A stretch of DNA of 64,000 nucleotides, taken from NCBI GenBank assembly GCA_016916535.1, contig CP070276.1, positions 1,302,001 through 1,366,000 on the forward strand, in the 5' to 3' direction. A model generated the notes under the pieces. The model ran no database searches. It was not told where the DNA came from and saw only the letters and a list, made by a program, of their open reading frames with translations. Within the stretch, counting starts at the first letter, position 1. Each line of letters opens with the position of its first letter. Shown here piece by piece: positions 37,295-45,365 of the stretch. This DNA comes from Dysgonomonadaceae bacterium zrk40. Lineage in GTDB: Bacteria; Bacteroidota; Bacteroidia; Bacteroidales; Dysgonomonadaceae. The translations under genes and the position numbers were made by a program.

Positions 37295-37639
37295 TCAATT
37301 ATCATTTATCAAGTTAAATGCCAAACCTGCCGTCTCGAAAGCGGGCAACCCCGAAGAGAGTATCACCACCTCTTCCTCTTCGGCATGTGCAAGCACCACC
37401 GGATCCACCGGGCGTTCATTTACCACGATGATGGCACTCAATTCCTTGAGGGAGGAGACCGCCACGATGTTACGATGCACTTGCGAGGTGATCCATATCA
37501 TCCCAGCGTTTGCCTTCCCCATCACGTCGCTTAACAGGTCGGAGACGTATGCCCCTTCAATTGTCCGGTCGAGGAAAGCATCTCCTGCCAGGCAAGTCAG
37601 ACCGAGCTCCTTGGCGAGCAGCCTAAGATTCGTTTTCAT
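37295..37639 (-). CDS. DRTGG-domain protein (second copy in the operon)
   Basis: About 114 residues forming one DRTGG domain: LDRTIEGAYVSDLLSDVMGKANAGMIWIT (about 23-51; read as two adjoining motifs) and ELSAIIVVNERPVDPVVL. This fold is used as a ligand-binding regulatory module in several phosphotransacetylases and CBS proteins. The start used here is the ATG at 37639 (MKTNLRLLAKEL), which overlaps the end of the hydrogenase-like gene by 17 bp. The ligand is unknown. A related DRTGG gene opens the same operon. Confidence 0.83.
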   Translation of the reverse strand: MKTNLRLLAKELGLTCLAGDAFLDRTIEGAYVSDLLSDVMGKANAGMIWITSQVHRNIVAVSSLKELSAIIVVNERPVDPVVLAHAEEEEVVILSSGLPAFETAGLAFNLINDN

Positions 37640-38999
37640 TGGCATCATTGTATTTATTGAGCCTGCCCCTTCCCCAAATCTTCTCTATCACCACGAAGGC
37701 CTGATCAGGACTCAATTTGTAATTCTTCTCCATCACCCGCTGCACGAAAACGCAGTGGGAGATGCTGGCCTTTCCCTGCACGATATCCTCGGCCAGGCTC
37801 CTACAGGAGGGAGCACCACAAGCACCGCAATCAAAACCCGGGAAGTAGCTCATCAACCTCCTGATACGCTGCAGCTTCACCAGCGCCTTCTCCATATCCT
37901 CATCCAGAAGTAGCCCGTCGCGGGGATGTACCGGTTCCACCCCTGAGAGGGGATGCAACATCTCACTGTATTCCAGAAGTCTGTTTTCTACACGTCCTTC
38001 CTGCTGATCTTTGAGCTGTTGGAGTCTTTTCTGTCGTTGTTCCAGTCTTTCTACTGTCAGAAATCGGTTTCCGGGACAGAGGATTCCCCCGGCGCACCCC
38101 TGGTCGCACGCCCTCATCTCAAGGAAATCGATGTCTGATACATGGCCCGATTCCAGCTTCTCCAGAAAATCGATCACATTCTCCATGCCGTCGATGGCCA
38201 GGCTTCTACCCGGGAAATAGTGTTTTTCGGTACCAGAGAGTGACCAGCAGACTGAATCAGGACTCATATCGGCCACATGCTTTCGACCACCCTTCTCTTT
38301 TCGGGCCAACAAGGTGGCGAGCGTTTTGTTGTAGATCTCCTTCATATTCACCGTACCATCAATAAGTGAAGCACTCTCCCCAACAGGAGCACGTGCTGCC
38401 ACTGTCTTGGCGGCACATGGGGTTATATAATAGAGCGAAAGCTTGCGGGAATCAAATTCTTCTCGCTCTCTGTAAAGGCGCAAGTAAAGTGCGGAAATAT
38501 CGTGGGGAGCCTTCAACAACATGATGTGCGATGTCAGCGATGGATAAAGCACCTGTATCAACCGCACCACAGCGGGACAGTAGGAGCTGATCTGTGGCCG
38601 GGGAAGCTGCTTGCCGGCTCTTATCCGGTAAGCCTCTTTCATGAAGTCCACCGCCTGCTCCACTTCACGTACCTCATCAAAGCCACAGTTCTTCACTGCC
38701 TCCAGCACCTCTGTGGCAGAGTAATCGGACGGAAACTGGCCGAGAAAGACGGAGGGAACCAGCGCCACCCGATAGTGGTCAGCAGCGAGAGAAGCAAGTC
38801 CATCATCCATGGCATAGATGGCATGCTGGGGACATACGCGGTAACATTCTCCACAATCCACACAGCGCTCAGGCTGTATCACGGCACAACCCTCTATGAT
38901 GCGTATCGCCTGTGTGGTGCAGACACGCATGCAGTGGGAGCAACCGATACACTTATCCCGGTCAATCTGAATGGAGTGTGTGTAGTTTTTCTCTCTCAT
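37623..38999 (-). CDS. Hydrogenase-like Fe-S protein, putative sensory [FeFe] hydrogenase (HsfB/group D-like)
   Basis: A 458-residue protein. Two [4Fe-4S] ferredoxin clusters (CIGCSHCMRVC at 17-27, CVDCGECYRVC at 46-56) precede a hydrogenase large-subunit domain. The H-cluster motifs are altered: SSYCP (138-142) in place of TSCCP, TPCAAK (193-198) for L2, and RACDQGC (296-302) for L3. The four H-cluster cysteine ligands (C141, C195, C298, C302) are kept, but the adjacent proton-transfer Cys is Tyr140. The C-terminus has an RnfB-type [4Fe-4S] motif, CGACGAPSC (near 410). It probably senses H2 or redox state rather than turning over H2 rapidly. It is embedded among signalling-like genes. Confidence 0.87.
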   Translation of the reverse strand: MREKNYTHSIQIDRDKCIGCSHCMRVCTTQAIRIIEGCAVIQPERCVDCGECYRVCPQHAIYAMDDGLASLAADHYRVALVPSVFLGQFPSDYSATEVLEAVKNCGFDEVREVEQAVDFMKEAYRIRAGKQLPRPQISSYCPAVVRLIQVLYPSLTSHIMLLKAPHDISALYLRLYREREEFDSRKLSLYYITPCAAKTVAARAPVGESASLIDGTVNMKEIYNKTLATLLARKEKGGRKHVADMSPDSVCWSLSGTEKHYFPGRSLAIDGMENVIDFLEKLESGHVSDIDFLEMRACDQGCAGGILCPGNRFLTVERLEQRQKRLQQLKDQQEGRVENRLLEYSEMLHPLSGVEPVHPRDGLLLDEDMEKALVKLQRIRRLMSYFPGFDCGACGAPSCRSLAEDIVQGKASISHCVFVQRVMEKNYKLSPDQAFVVIEKIWGRGRLNKYNDANENES

Positions 39000-39035
39000 T
39001 GTTTGTCACATCCTTGTCATGTTTCAATAGAAGGA

Positions 39036-39446
39036 TTAAAATCTGATTGTCAATGCAAGCCTCGTACCGATGCCGGGGGTGGAGGTAAGCTTCATTTCAT
39101 CGCTGTTTTTCCGGATGTTAGGCAACCCCATACCGGCACCAAAACCCATCTGTCGCACCTCCTCCGTAGCTGTAGAGAACCCCTCCTCCATCGCCCGTTC
39201 GATGTCTTCAATGCCGGGGCCTTCATCTTCGATCACCACATTGAGATGATCGATATTGATATCCACGCACATACTACCCCTCCATGCGTGAGCCACCACA
39301 TTCATCTCCGCCTCATAGAGGGCTACTGCAATTCTTCTAAGCACCTGAGGTGCGATGTTGAACTGCTTCAGCGTCTTCTTCACCTGTGAGCTGGCACTGC
39401 CACCGGCACTGAAGTCACCTCCCTTTATCTCATAACAGAATTTCAT
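39036..39446 (-). CDS. RsbW/RsbT-like ATP-binding protein
   Basis: A 136-residue GHKL ATPase of the anti-sigma-factor kinase type. The N-box is ALYEAEMNVVAHA (about 42-54), G1 is VIEDEGPGIED (about 70-80) and G2 is QMGFGAGMGLPNIRKN (about 98-113). It should bind ATP and may phosphorylate a partner Ser/Thr protein, but no STAS antagonist or sigma factor is encoded nearby. It overlaps the preceding DRTGG gene by 4 bp (ATGA), implying coupled translation. The same gene type occurs next to [FeFe] hydrogenase genes in Thermotoga and clostridia (from memory of those loci). Confidence 0.85.
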   Translation of the reverse strand: MKFCYEIKGGDFSAGGSASSQVKKTLKQFNIAPQVLRRIAVALYEAEMNVVAHAWRGSMCVDINIDHLNVVIEDEGPGIEDIERAMEEGFSTATEEVRQMGFGAGMGLPNIRKNSDEMKLTSTPGIGTRLALTIRF

Positions 39447-39787
39447 CGGTACACCGGTTCCAATCCACCCTGATAGAGTCGCCCCGATATTTCGAAGAGG
39501 GTCAGCGCAGATTCGATCAGGGTGATGTGATGCTCCTCCGCAAGTGCTAACATGTCAGGGGTGACCCGTTTGCCACGAGCAAAGATGATGCAGGTAATAT
39601 TGGACATCTCGGCTGTCCGCAGCACCTGTATGGTGCAAAGACCAGTTACCAGCACGGTCTGCTCCATTTGAAAACGGAGCACATCGCTCATAAGGTCTGA
39701 GGCGAACGCTTTTGTGTAGCGTGTTGAAACATTCCCTTCCAGGAGAATCGTTCCTTGAATCAATTGGTTCAGTTGTTGTGCATTCAT
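39443..39787 (-). CDS. DRTGG-domain protein, first gene of the hydrogenase operon
   Basis: About 114 residues forming one DRTGG domain: YTKAFASDLMSDVLRF (about 24-39), VLVTGLCTIQVLRTAEMSN and CIIFARGKRVTPDMLALAEEHHITLIES (about 66-93; two adjoining strands). It resembles the second DRTGG gene of the operon in order and spacing of strands, suggesting duplication. I use the ATG at 39787; the frame can be extended three codons to a TTG at 39796. It is probably a small-molecule or redox-responsive partner of the RsbW-like ATPase, whose gene overlaps its stop codon. Confidence 0.82.
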   Translation of the reverse strand: MNAQQLNQLIQGTILLEGNVSTRYTKAFASDLMSDVLRFQMEQTVLVTGLCTIQVLRTAEMSNITCIIFARGKRVTPDMLALAEEHHITLIESALTLFEISGRLYQGGLEPVYR

Positions 39788-40050
39788 CTGTTTCAATCAA
39801 ACTGTTTTCATGTTTCAGACGTCTCAACAGATTCTACGTTGACAGGCGGTGTGCAGAAGATGATGAGATCTATCTCACTCAACGATTTCATCGAGGTGGT
39901 CACCGAAGACCAAAACATCGGTTTGTGTTTTCATAAAAGTACAATTAATCAACAAACAACGCATCAGGTAATAGCATGTATCCGATCTGCAGGCTTATTG
40001 CATTGCCATACCTTCCTTATTCTTCAAGATATTCTGTACGTTACATAGGA

Positions 40051-40058
40051 CAAATGTA
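40051..40058 (-). promoter_or_regulatory. Candidate -7 box for the leftward hydrogenase operon
   Basis: The minus strand reads TACATTTG (TAnnTTTG). It lies about 260 bp before the first gene, so the transcript would have a long leader. It is the only exact match in this intergenic region on that strand that I found. Confidence 0.4.
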
Positions 40059-40171
40059 AGCATTCCGGCAATATTGAGGAAATTTTTCCATAATTATTTT
40101 GTAAACCTTCCTCAAGTACCTTTGAAGGGGAGGAATCAACAGGAAAATATGCTTCTTAGCGAAATATTTTG

Positions 40172-40179
40172 TACTTTTG
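40172..40179 (+). promoter_or_regulatory. -7 promoter box for lysS
   Basis: TACTTTTG (TAnnTTTG), 135 bp before the lysS ATG chosen here. Confidence 0.5.
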
Positions 40180-40314
40180 CACAGATTTTTGCTTCGCCGT
40201 TGCGTATGCATTTTTCCACATTGGTCTTTTGCCCACGATGGCGTATACGGGCTTCCTGCTGAATACCTCTACCCAGTCGAAGGCAAACCCACCAAAACTA
40301 TTGAACAAATTCGT

Positions 40315-42048
40315 ATGAACAATTTAGAACTTAGCGAACAGGAGATCATTCGCCGCCAAAGCCTTGACGAACTGCGAAAAATGGGAATAGAACCTTATCC
40401 CGCAGCACTCTATGAGGTGAATGCCTGGTCCACAGAGATAAAAGATGCTTTCAGAGACGAGGCTGAACGCCGTCAGGTAAGCATTGCCGGTCGCATCATG
40501 GGACGCCGTATCATGGGCAAAGCCTCTTTCGTGGAGCTGATGGATGCCCAGGGACGCATCCAGGTCTACATCACCCGCGACGACATCTGCACCGGAGAGG
40601 ATAAAGAACTCTACAACACCGTTTTCAAGAAACTCACCGATATCGGAGACTTCATCGGTATTACAGGTTACGTTTTCCGCACCAAGACCGGTGAGATCTC
40701 TGTACACGCAGAATCGATGACCATCCTCTCCAAGTCACTCAAACCACTACCGGTTGTGAAAGTGAAAGATGGGGTAACTTTCGACAAATTTTCGGATCCC
40801 GAGATGCGCTACCGTCAGCGATATGTTGATCTACTGGTGAATGACGGGGTGAAAGATATCTTTTTGAAGCGCACCCGCCTCTTCGATGCGATGCGTAATT
40901 TCTTCAACGAAAGGGGGTATCTCGAGGTAGATACACCTGTGCTGCAGAACATCCCGGGTGGTGCAGCCGCTCGCCCGTTCATCACCCATATGAATGCACT
41001 CGACATCGACCTCTACCTTCGAATTGCCAATGAGCTCTACCTGAAACGGCTGATTGTGGCAGGCTTTGAGGGGGTCTACGAGTTCTCACGGAACTTTCGC
41101 AACGAGGGGATGGACCGCACCCACAACCCTGAGTTCACGGTGATGGAGATCTATGTGGCTTATAAGGACTACAAGTGGATGATGGCATTCACAGAGCAGA
41201 TGCTTGAACAGGTGGCCCTGCAGGTGCTGGGTACCACGAAGGTGCAGGTGGGAGATCATGAAATCGACTTTAAGGCTCCATACCGACGTGTCACCATGAT
41301 CGATGCGATCAGGGAGCATACCGGCATCGATATCAGCGGGATGGATGAAAAGCAATTGCGGGATGTGTGCCGTGAGCTGGGCGTGGAAGAGGATGAGACC
41401 ATGGGCAAGGGGAAGCTTATTGATGAGATCTTCGGTGAAAAGGCTGAAGGCAACTATATCCAACCCACCTTTATCATCGACTACCCCATCGAGATGTCAC
41501 CCCTCTGCAAGCGGCATCGCAACAATCCCGAGCTGACCGAACGGTTCGAGTTGATGGTCAACGGCAAAGAGCTTGCCAACGCTTACTCGGAGCTGAACGA
41601 CCCGATCGACCAACGGCAACGGTTTGAAGAGCAGCTGCGCCTCTCCGAGAAGGGGGATGACGAGGCGATGTTCATCGACCAGGATTTCCTACGTGCCCTG
41701 GAGTATGGAATGCCTCCCACCTCCGGCATGGGTATCGGCATGGACCGACTCGCAATGCTGCTCACAGGTCAGACCTCCATCCAGGAGGTGTTGCTCTTCC
41801 CGATGATGCGTCCGGAGAAAACAGTGAAGAGAGATCCCCTCACTCGCTACACTGAAGCAGGCATCCCCGAAGAGTGGGCAACCCTGTTACAGAAAGCTGG
41901 TTACCTGCAGCTAGAGAACCTCAGAGAACTCAATCCCAATAAGCTGCACCAGGAGATCTGTGGGATGAACAAAAAGTTCAAGTTGGGACTGAACAATCCC
42001 ACCCCCGAGGAGGTTAAAACATGGACAGAGCATGCCGCATCAATTTAA
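40315..42048 (+). CDS. lysS: Lysyl-tRNA synthetase, class II
   Basis: A 577-residue class II synthetase. An N-terminal OB-fold anticodon-binding domain (about 55-165, [19 protein letters not shown]) is followed by the catalytic core. Motif 1 is near [16 protein letters not shown], motif 2 is [24 protein letters not shown] (about 255-278; two adjoining parts), and motif 3 is [14 protein letters not shown] (near 478). It charges tRNA-Lys. The C-terminal about 70 residues ([22 protein letters not shown]...) form an extension seen in Bacteroidota LysS. The frame is open back to 40177, but [16 protein letters not shown] is the usual start. Confidence 0.95.
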   Translation: MNNLELSEQEIIRRQSLDELRKMGIEPYPAALYEVNAWSTEIKDAFRDEAERRQVSIAGRIMGRRIMGKASFVELMDAQGRIQVYITRDDICTGEDKELYNTVFKKLTDIGDFIGITGYVFRTKTGEISVHAESMTILSKSLKPLPVVKVKDGVTFDKFSDPEMRYRQRYVDLLVNDGVKDIFLKRTRLFDAMRNFFNERGYLEVDTPVLQNIPGGAAARPFITHMNALDIDLYLRIANELYLKRLIVAGFEGVYEFSRNFRNEGMDRTHNPEFTVMEIYVAYKDYKWMMAFTEQMLEQVALQVLGTTKVQVGDHEIDFKAPYRRVTMIDAIREHTGIDISGMDEKQLRDVCRELGVEEDETMGKGKLIDEIFGEKAEGNYIQPTFIIDYPIEMSPLCKRHRNNPELTERFELMVNGKELANAYSELNDPIDQRQRFEEQLRLSEKGDDEAMFIDQDFLRALEYGMPPTSGMGIGMDRLAMLLTGQTSIQEVLLFPMMRPEKTVKRDPLTRYTEAGIPEEWATLLQKAGYLQLENLRELNPNKLHQEICGMNKKFKLGLNNPTPEEVKTWTEHAASI

Positions 42049-42075
42049 CGGCCTGAAAATCTGAAACAAGACAAC

Positions 42076-43071
42076 ATGGATTCAATCGGCAAAATCTGTA
42101 TCCTGGGTGGCGGCACCTGGGGAACGGCACTCGCCAAGATGGTACTGATGAACCAGAAGCACATGAACTGGTTCATCCGCCGCGACGATCAGATCGAGGG
42201 GTTCTACAAGCTGGGGCACAACCCCTCCTACCTCACCAATGTCAAATTCAACCTGGCACAAATCACCTTCTACTCCAACATAGAGAAGGCGATAAAGGAC
42301 TCCGACACCATCATCGTGGCCATCCCCTCCCCGTATGTGAAGCAATACTTCCGCCGTATCTGGAACAGCTCCTTCCGAGGCAAATTCGTGGTTTCCGCCC
42401 TCAAGGGAATCATTCCCAACGACAACGTGGTGATGAGCGAGTTCCTGGCAGCCAACTACAAGATTCCTTTCGAGAACATCGGTGTGCTCTCAGGCCCCTG
42501 CCATGCAGAGGAGGTAGCTCTCGAGCGCCTCTCCTTCCTCACGGTGGCCAGCAAAGACCAAAACAAGGCTGTTCTTCTCTCCGAGGCAATCAACTCCCGG
42601 ATTCTCAAGACTCGCATCTCTGACGACGTGGTGGGCATTGAGCTCGCCGCAGTACTAAAAAATATTTACGCCATCGCGGCCGGCATCTGCCAGGGACTGC
42701 TCTACGGCGACAACTTTCAGGCGGTGCTGATGAGCAACTGCGCCAAGGAAATGTCGAGCTTTCTCAACGGAGTGCTACCCATGGAGCGCTGTATCGCAGA
42801 ACAGCACTATCTGGGCGACATGCTGGTCACCGGTTACTCGCAGTTCAGCCGCAACCGCACCCTGGGGGCCATGATCGGCAAGGGCTACTCGGTGAAGAGC
42901 GCACAGCTGGAGATGGAGATGATCGCCGAGGGCTACTATGGAGCCAAATGTATCCACGAGTTAAACAACCGCTTCAAGGTGGATATGCCCATCGCACATA
43001 CGGTTTACCAGATCCTCTACGAGAAGCTGTCACCACAGGAGGCAATCCGCAATCTGATCAATTTCTTCTAG
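42076..43071 (+). CDS. gpsA: Glycerol-3-phosphate dehydrogenase [NAD(P)+]
   Basis: A 331-residue GpsA. The dinucleotide-binding loop is ILGGGTWGTALAKM (about 9-22). VVAIPSPYVKQYF is near 80, VSALKGIIPN near 103, LSGPCHAEEVALE near 138, and the catalytic Lys lies in AAVLKNIYAIAAGIC near 195. It reduces dihydroxyacetone phosphate to sn-glycerol-3-phosphate for phospholipid synthesis. It starts 27 bp after lysS and is followed at 58 bp by pgi, so the three probably share a transcript. Confidence 0.95.
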   Translation: MDSIGKICILGGGTWGTALAKMVLMNQKHMNWFIRRDDQIEGFYKLGHNPSYLTNVKFNLAQITFYSNIEKAIKDSDTIIVAIPSPYVKQYFRRIWNSSFRGKFVVSALKGIIPNDNVVMSEFLAANYKIPFENIGVLSGPCHAEEVALERLSFLTVASKDQNKAVLLSEAINSRILKTRISDDVVGIELAAVLKNIYAIAAGICQGLLYGDNFQAVLMSNCAKEMSSFLNGVLPMERCIAEQHYLGDMLVTGYSQFSRNRTLGAMIGKGYSVKSAQLEMEMIAEGYYGAKCIHELNNRFKVDMPIAHTVYQILYEKLSPQEAIRNLINFF

Positions 43072-43129
43072 GAGATCACAATCTAATTCATTCTGAATAG
43101 AATCAATTCACCAACAAAATAAAAAAACA

Positions 43130-44479
43130 ATGGATCATATTCAACTACAAATCAAGGATGTGGCAAAGTTTCTTCCCGAGGAAGAGATCCTGAAACAGGC
43201 AGCACAGGCAATAGCCTGCAATCAGGCACTGCACGATGGTAGCCGTGCCGGGAACGATTTCCTGGGATGGGTGAATCTTCCCTCCTCCATCACCGACGAG
43301 GAGATGCGGGAGATAGAAGATGTGGCTACCATACTGCGCACCCGTTGCGAAGCAGTGGTGGTGGTGGGCATCGGTGGCAGCTATCTGGGTGCCCGGGCAG
43401 TGATCGATGCACTCAGTGACTCATTCGACTGGTTGCAAGAGCCCGCAAAACGTAAGAATCCGGTGATCCTCTATGCAGGAAACAACATCAGCGAGGATTA
43501 TCTCTATGAGCTGATGAGTTACCTCGACAACAAGCAGTTCGGGCTAATCAACATCTCCAAATCGGGGACCACCACCGAACCGGCTCTCGCTTTCCGTCTG
43601 CTGAAAGACCTGCTGGTGAGCAAAGTGGGTAAGGAGGAGGCCCGCCAACGAATCGTGGCGGTTACCGACGCTGCCCGCGGTGCCCTGCGCACTCTGGCAG
43701 GAACGGAAGGCTATAAAACCTTCGTGATCCCCGACAACGTGGGCGGCCGCTACTCGGTACTCACACCTGTGGGTCTTCTCCCCATTGCCGTGGCAGGCAT
43801 CAACATCCGCAAGCTGGTGGAAGGTGCCCTCGAAATTGAAAAAGCATCAGCGGCCTCTACAGCGTTTGACTATAACCTACCGGCCATCTACGCAGTGATC
43901 CGCAACGAGCTCTACAAAAGAGGCAAGAAAATAGAGATTTTGGTCAACTACCACCCTAAGCTCCATTTCCTGGCAGAATGGTGGAAACAGCTCTTCGGGG
44001 AAAGTGAAGGCAAGGAGAACCTGGGGATCTTCCCCGCCGCGGTTGACTTCACCACCGACCTCCACTCCATGGGACAGTGGATTCAGGAGGGGGAACGCAC
44101 CATCTTTGAAACAGTTCTTTCCATCCGCAAACCCAACCAGAAGGTGGAGATTCCACACGATGACAGGGATCTGGATGGCCTCAACTACCTGGAAGGAAAA
44201 CGGGTGGATGAGGTAAATAAGATGGCGGAACTGGGCACCCGCATCGCCCACGTGGACGGCGATGTACCCAACCTACTGATAGAGCTGCCGGAGCTGAACG
44301 AGAAGTACATCGGCCAGCTGATCTACTTCTTCGAAAAAGCCTGCGGCATCAGCGGATACCTGCTGGGTATCAACCCATTCGACCAACCCGGCGTAGAGGC
44401 TTACAAGAAGAACATGTTCGCCTTGCTCGAGAAACCGGGCTTCGAGGAAGCCACACGTGTGATCAAGGCAAGACTTTAA
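43130..44479 (+). CDS. pgi: Glucose-6-phosphate isomerase
   Basis: A 449-residue isomerase of the short bacterial type. [19 protein letters not shown] (near 78-96) and [17 protein letters not shown] (near 141) are the sugar-phosphate-binding loops. [20 protein letters not shown] (near 204) carries the PGI signature, and the catalytic Glu and His lie further on (GEREGKENLG-like segment and [24 protein letters not shown] near 402). It interconverts glucose-6-phosphate and fructose-6-phosphate in glycolysis, feeding the PPi-dependent phosphofructokinase encoded earlier in the window. A terminator follows. Confidence 0.95.
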   Translation: MDHIQLQIKDVAKFLPEEEILKQAAQAIACNQALHDGSRAGNDFLGWVNLPSSITDEEMREIEDVATILRTRCEAVVVVGIGGSYLGARAVIDALSDSFDWLQEPAKRKNPVILYAGNNISEDYLYELMSYLDNKQFGLINISKSGTTTEPALAFRLLKDLLVSKVGKEEARQRIVAVTDAARGALRTLAGTEGYKTFVIPDNVGGRYSVLTPVGLLPIAVAGINIRKLVEGALEIEKASAASTAFDYNLPAIYAVIRNELYKRGKKIEILVNYHPKLHFLAEWWKQLFGESEGKENLGIFPAAVDFTTDLHSMGQWIQEGERTIFETVLSIRKPNQKVEIPHDDRDLDGLNYLEGKRVDEVNKMAELGTRIAHVDGDVPNLLIELPELNEKYIGQLIYFFEKACGISGYLLGINPFDQPGVEAYKKNMFALLEKPGFEEATRVIKARL

Positions 44480-44500
44480 TAATTATGTAAAACAAGGAAA

Positions 44501-44537
44501 CCGCCTGGCTGCTTCACAGCAGTCGTGCGGTTTTTTT
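44501..44537 (+). terminator. Rho-independent terminator after pgi
   Basis: The outer stem CCGC (44501-44504) pairs with GCGG (44527-44530), with a second internal pairing GCTGC/GCAG, and seven T follow. The next gene begins 10 bp after the T-tract. Confidence 0.8.
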
Positions 44538-44547
44538 ATAGAAAAGA

Positions 44548-45288
44548 ATGAAAGAAATACTGACTGACTATTTGCAGCGGAACCGGCTTCAACGGTTCGA
44601 CTTGAAAGCGGTGATCTTCGACATGGATGGTGTGCTCTACGACTCCATGCCTGCACATGATCGCTCCTGGCAGCAGACCATGGATGAGTTGGGGCTCACC
44701 CATGAGCCCAATGAGTTTTATCTGCATGAAGGAAGAATCGGAAAGGCAACCATCGACATAATTTTTCAACGCAACCTGAAACGGGATGCTGCGGAAGAAG
44801 AGGAAAAGCGGATCTATGCCCGTAAATCGGAACTGTTTCAGGAATACAACAGCGGGGCCACAATACCCGGAGCAAAGGAGGTCCTAACATTTGTACGGGA
44901 AGAGGGCCTGATTCCGGTGCTGGTTACCGGCTCAGGACAACCATCACTATTGGAGCGCCTCGACCACCACTTCGCCGGATGCTTCACCCCAAAAACAATG
45001 GTCACTGCGTTCGATGTGGTGAACGGCAAACCCGACCCGGAGCCATTTGTAAAAGGGTTGCAGAAAGGGGGAGGGTTGCAGCCACATCAAGCCATCGTGA
45101 TCGAGAATGCTCCACTGGGTATTGAGGCTGCGGTGGGTGCCGGCATCTTCACCATCGCAGTAAATACGGGCCCCCTTCCCGACATCATTCTGCGCGAGGC
45201 GGGTGCCTCCCTGGTGTTCGACTCAATGCACCAGCTGGCTGAGGTACTCCCTGAAATCATCCGGCTGGCAGGTGAGGTTACGGCATAG
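44548..45288 (+). CDS. HAD-superfamily hydrolase, beta-phosphoglucomutase-like
   Basis: A 246-residue HAD protein. Motif I is VIFDMDGVLYDSMPAHDRSW (about 23-42), with the nucleophile Asp and the general-acid Asp two residues later. Motif II is VLVTGSGQ (near 130), the Lys of motif III lies in VVNGKPDPEPF (near 160) and motif IV is VIENAPLGIEAAVGAG (near 183). The cap between motifs I and II is of helical C1 type. It is a phosphatase or phosphomutase acting on a small sugar phosphate; the substrate cannot be told. It follows the pgi terminator, so it is either read through or has a promoter within the hairpin. Confidence 0.87.
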   Translation: MKEILTDYLQRNRLQRFDLKAVIFDMDGVLYDSMPAHDRSWQQTMDELGLTHEPNEFYLHEGRIGKATIDIIFQRNLKRDAAEEEEKRIYARKSELFQEYNSGATIPGAKEVLTFVREEGLIPVLVTGSGQPSLLERLDHHFAGCFTPKTMVTAFDVVNGKPDPEPFVKGLQKGGGLQPHQAIVIENAPLGIEAAVGAGIFTIAVNTGPLPDIILREAGASLVFDSMHQLAEVLPEIIRLAGEVTA

Positions 45289-45332
45289 CAGATTAATGGT
45301 TGGCCGCCGCAATATTTTTACCAATTTATCAC

Positions 45333-45340
45333 TACCTTTG
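45333..45340 (+). promoter_or_regulatory. -7 promoter box for the NAD synthetase gene
   Basis: TACCTTTG (TAnnTTTG), 25 bp before the ATG. Confidence 0.5.
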
Positions 45341-45365
45341 CCTGAAAGGCTGTAAAATATAGCAT

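Larger units (their letters stand above)
39797..40314. other. 518-bp intergenic region between the hydrogenase operon and lysS
   Basis: No convincing gene is found. The leftward side would give the hydrogenase operon a leader of about 250 nt if the box at 40051-40058 is its promoter. Short leftward ORFs in that leader include MKTQTDVLVFGDHLDEIVE (19 codons) and a 36-codon frame starting MFWSSV; neither matches anything I know. The rightward side contains the lysS promoter and a leader of about 130 nt. Confidence 0.6.

Noticed and set aside
39712-40048. Overlapping rightward frames of 74 and 97 codons upstream of lysS
   Set aside because: They lie partly opposite the first DRTGG gene, show no recognisable domain or signal peptide, and lack a promoter at a sensible distance.
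40177-40314. N-terminal extension of lysS
   Set aside because: It begins with TTG inside the -7 box and encodes a Cys/Arg-rich stretch unlike LysS; the ATG at 40315 gives the normal N-terminus.
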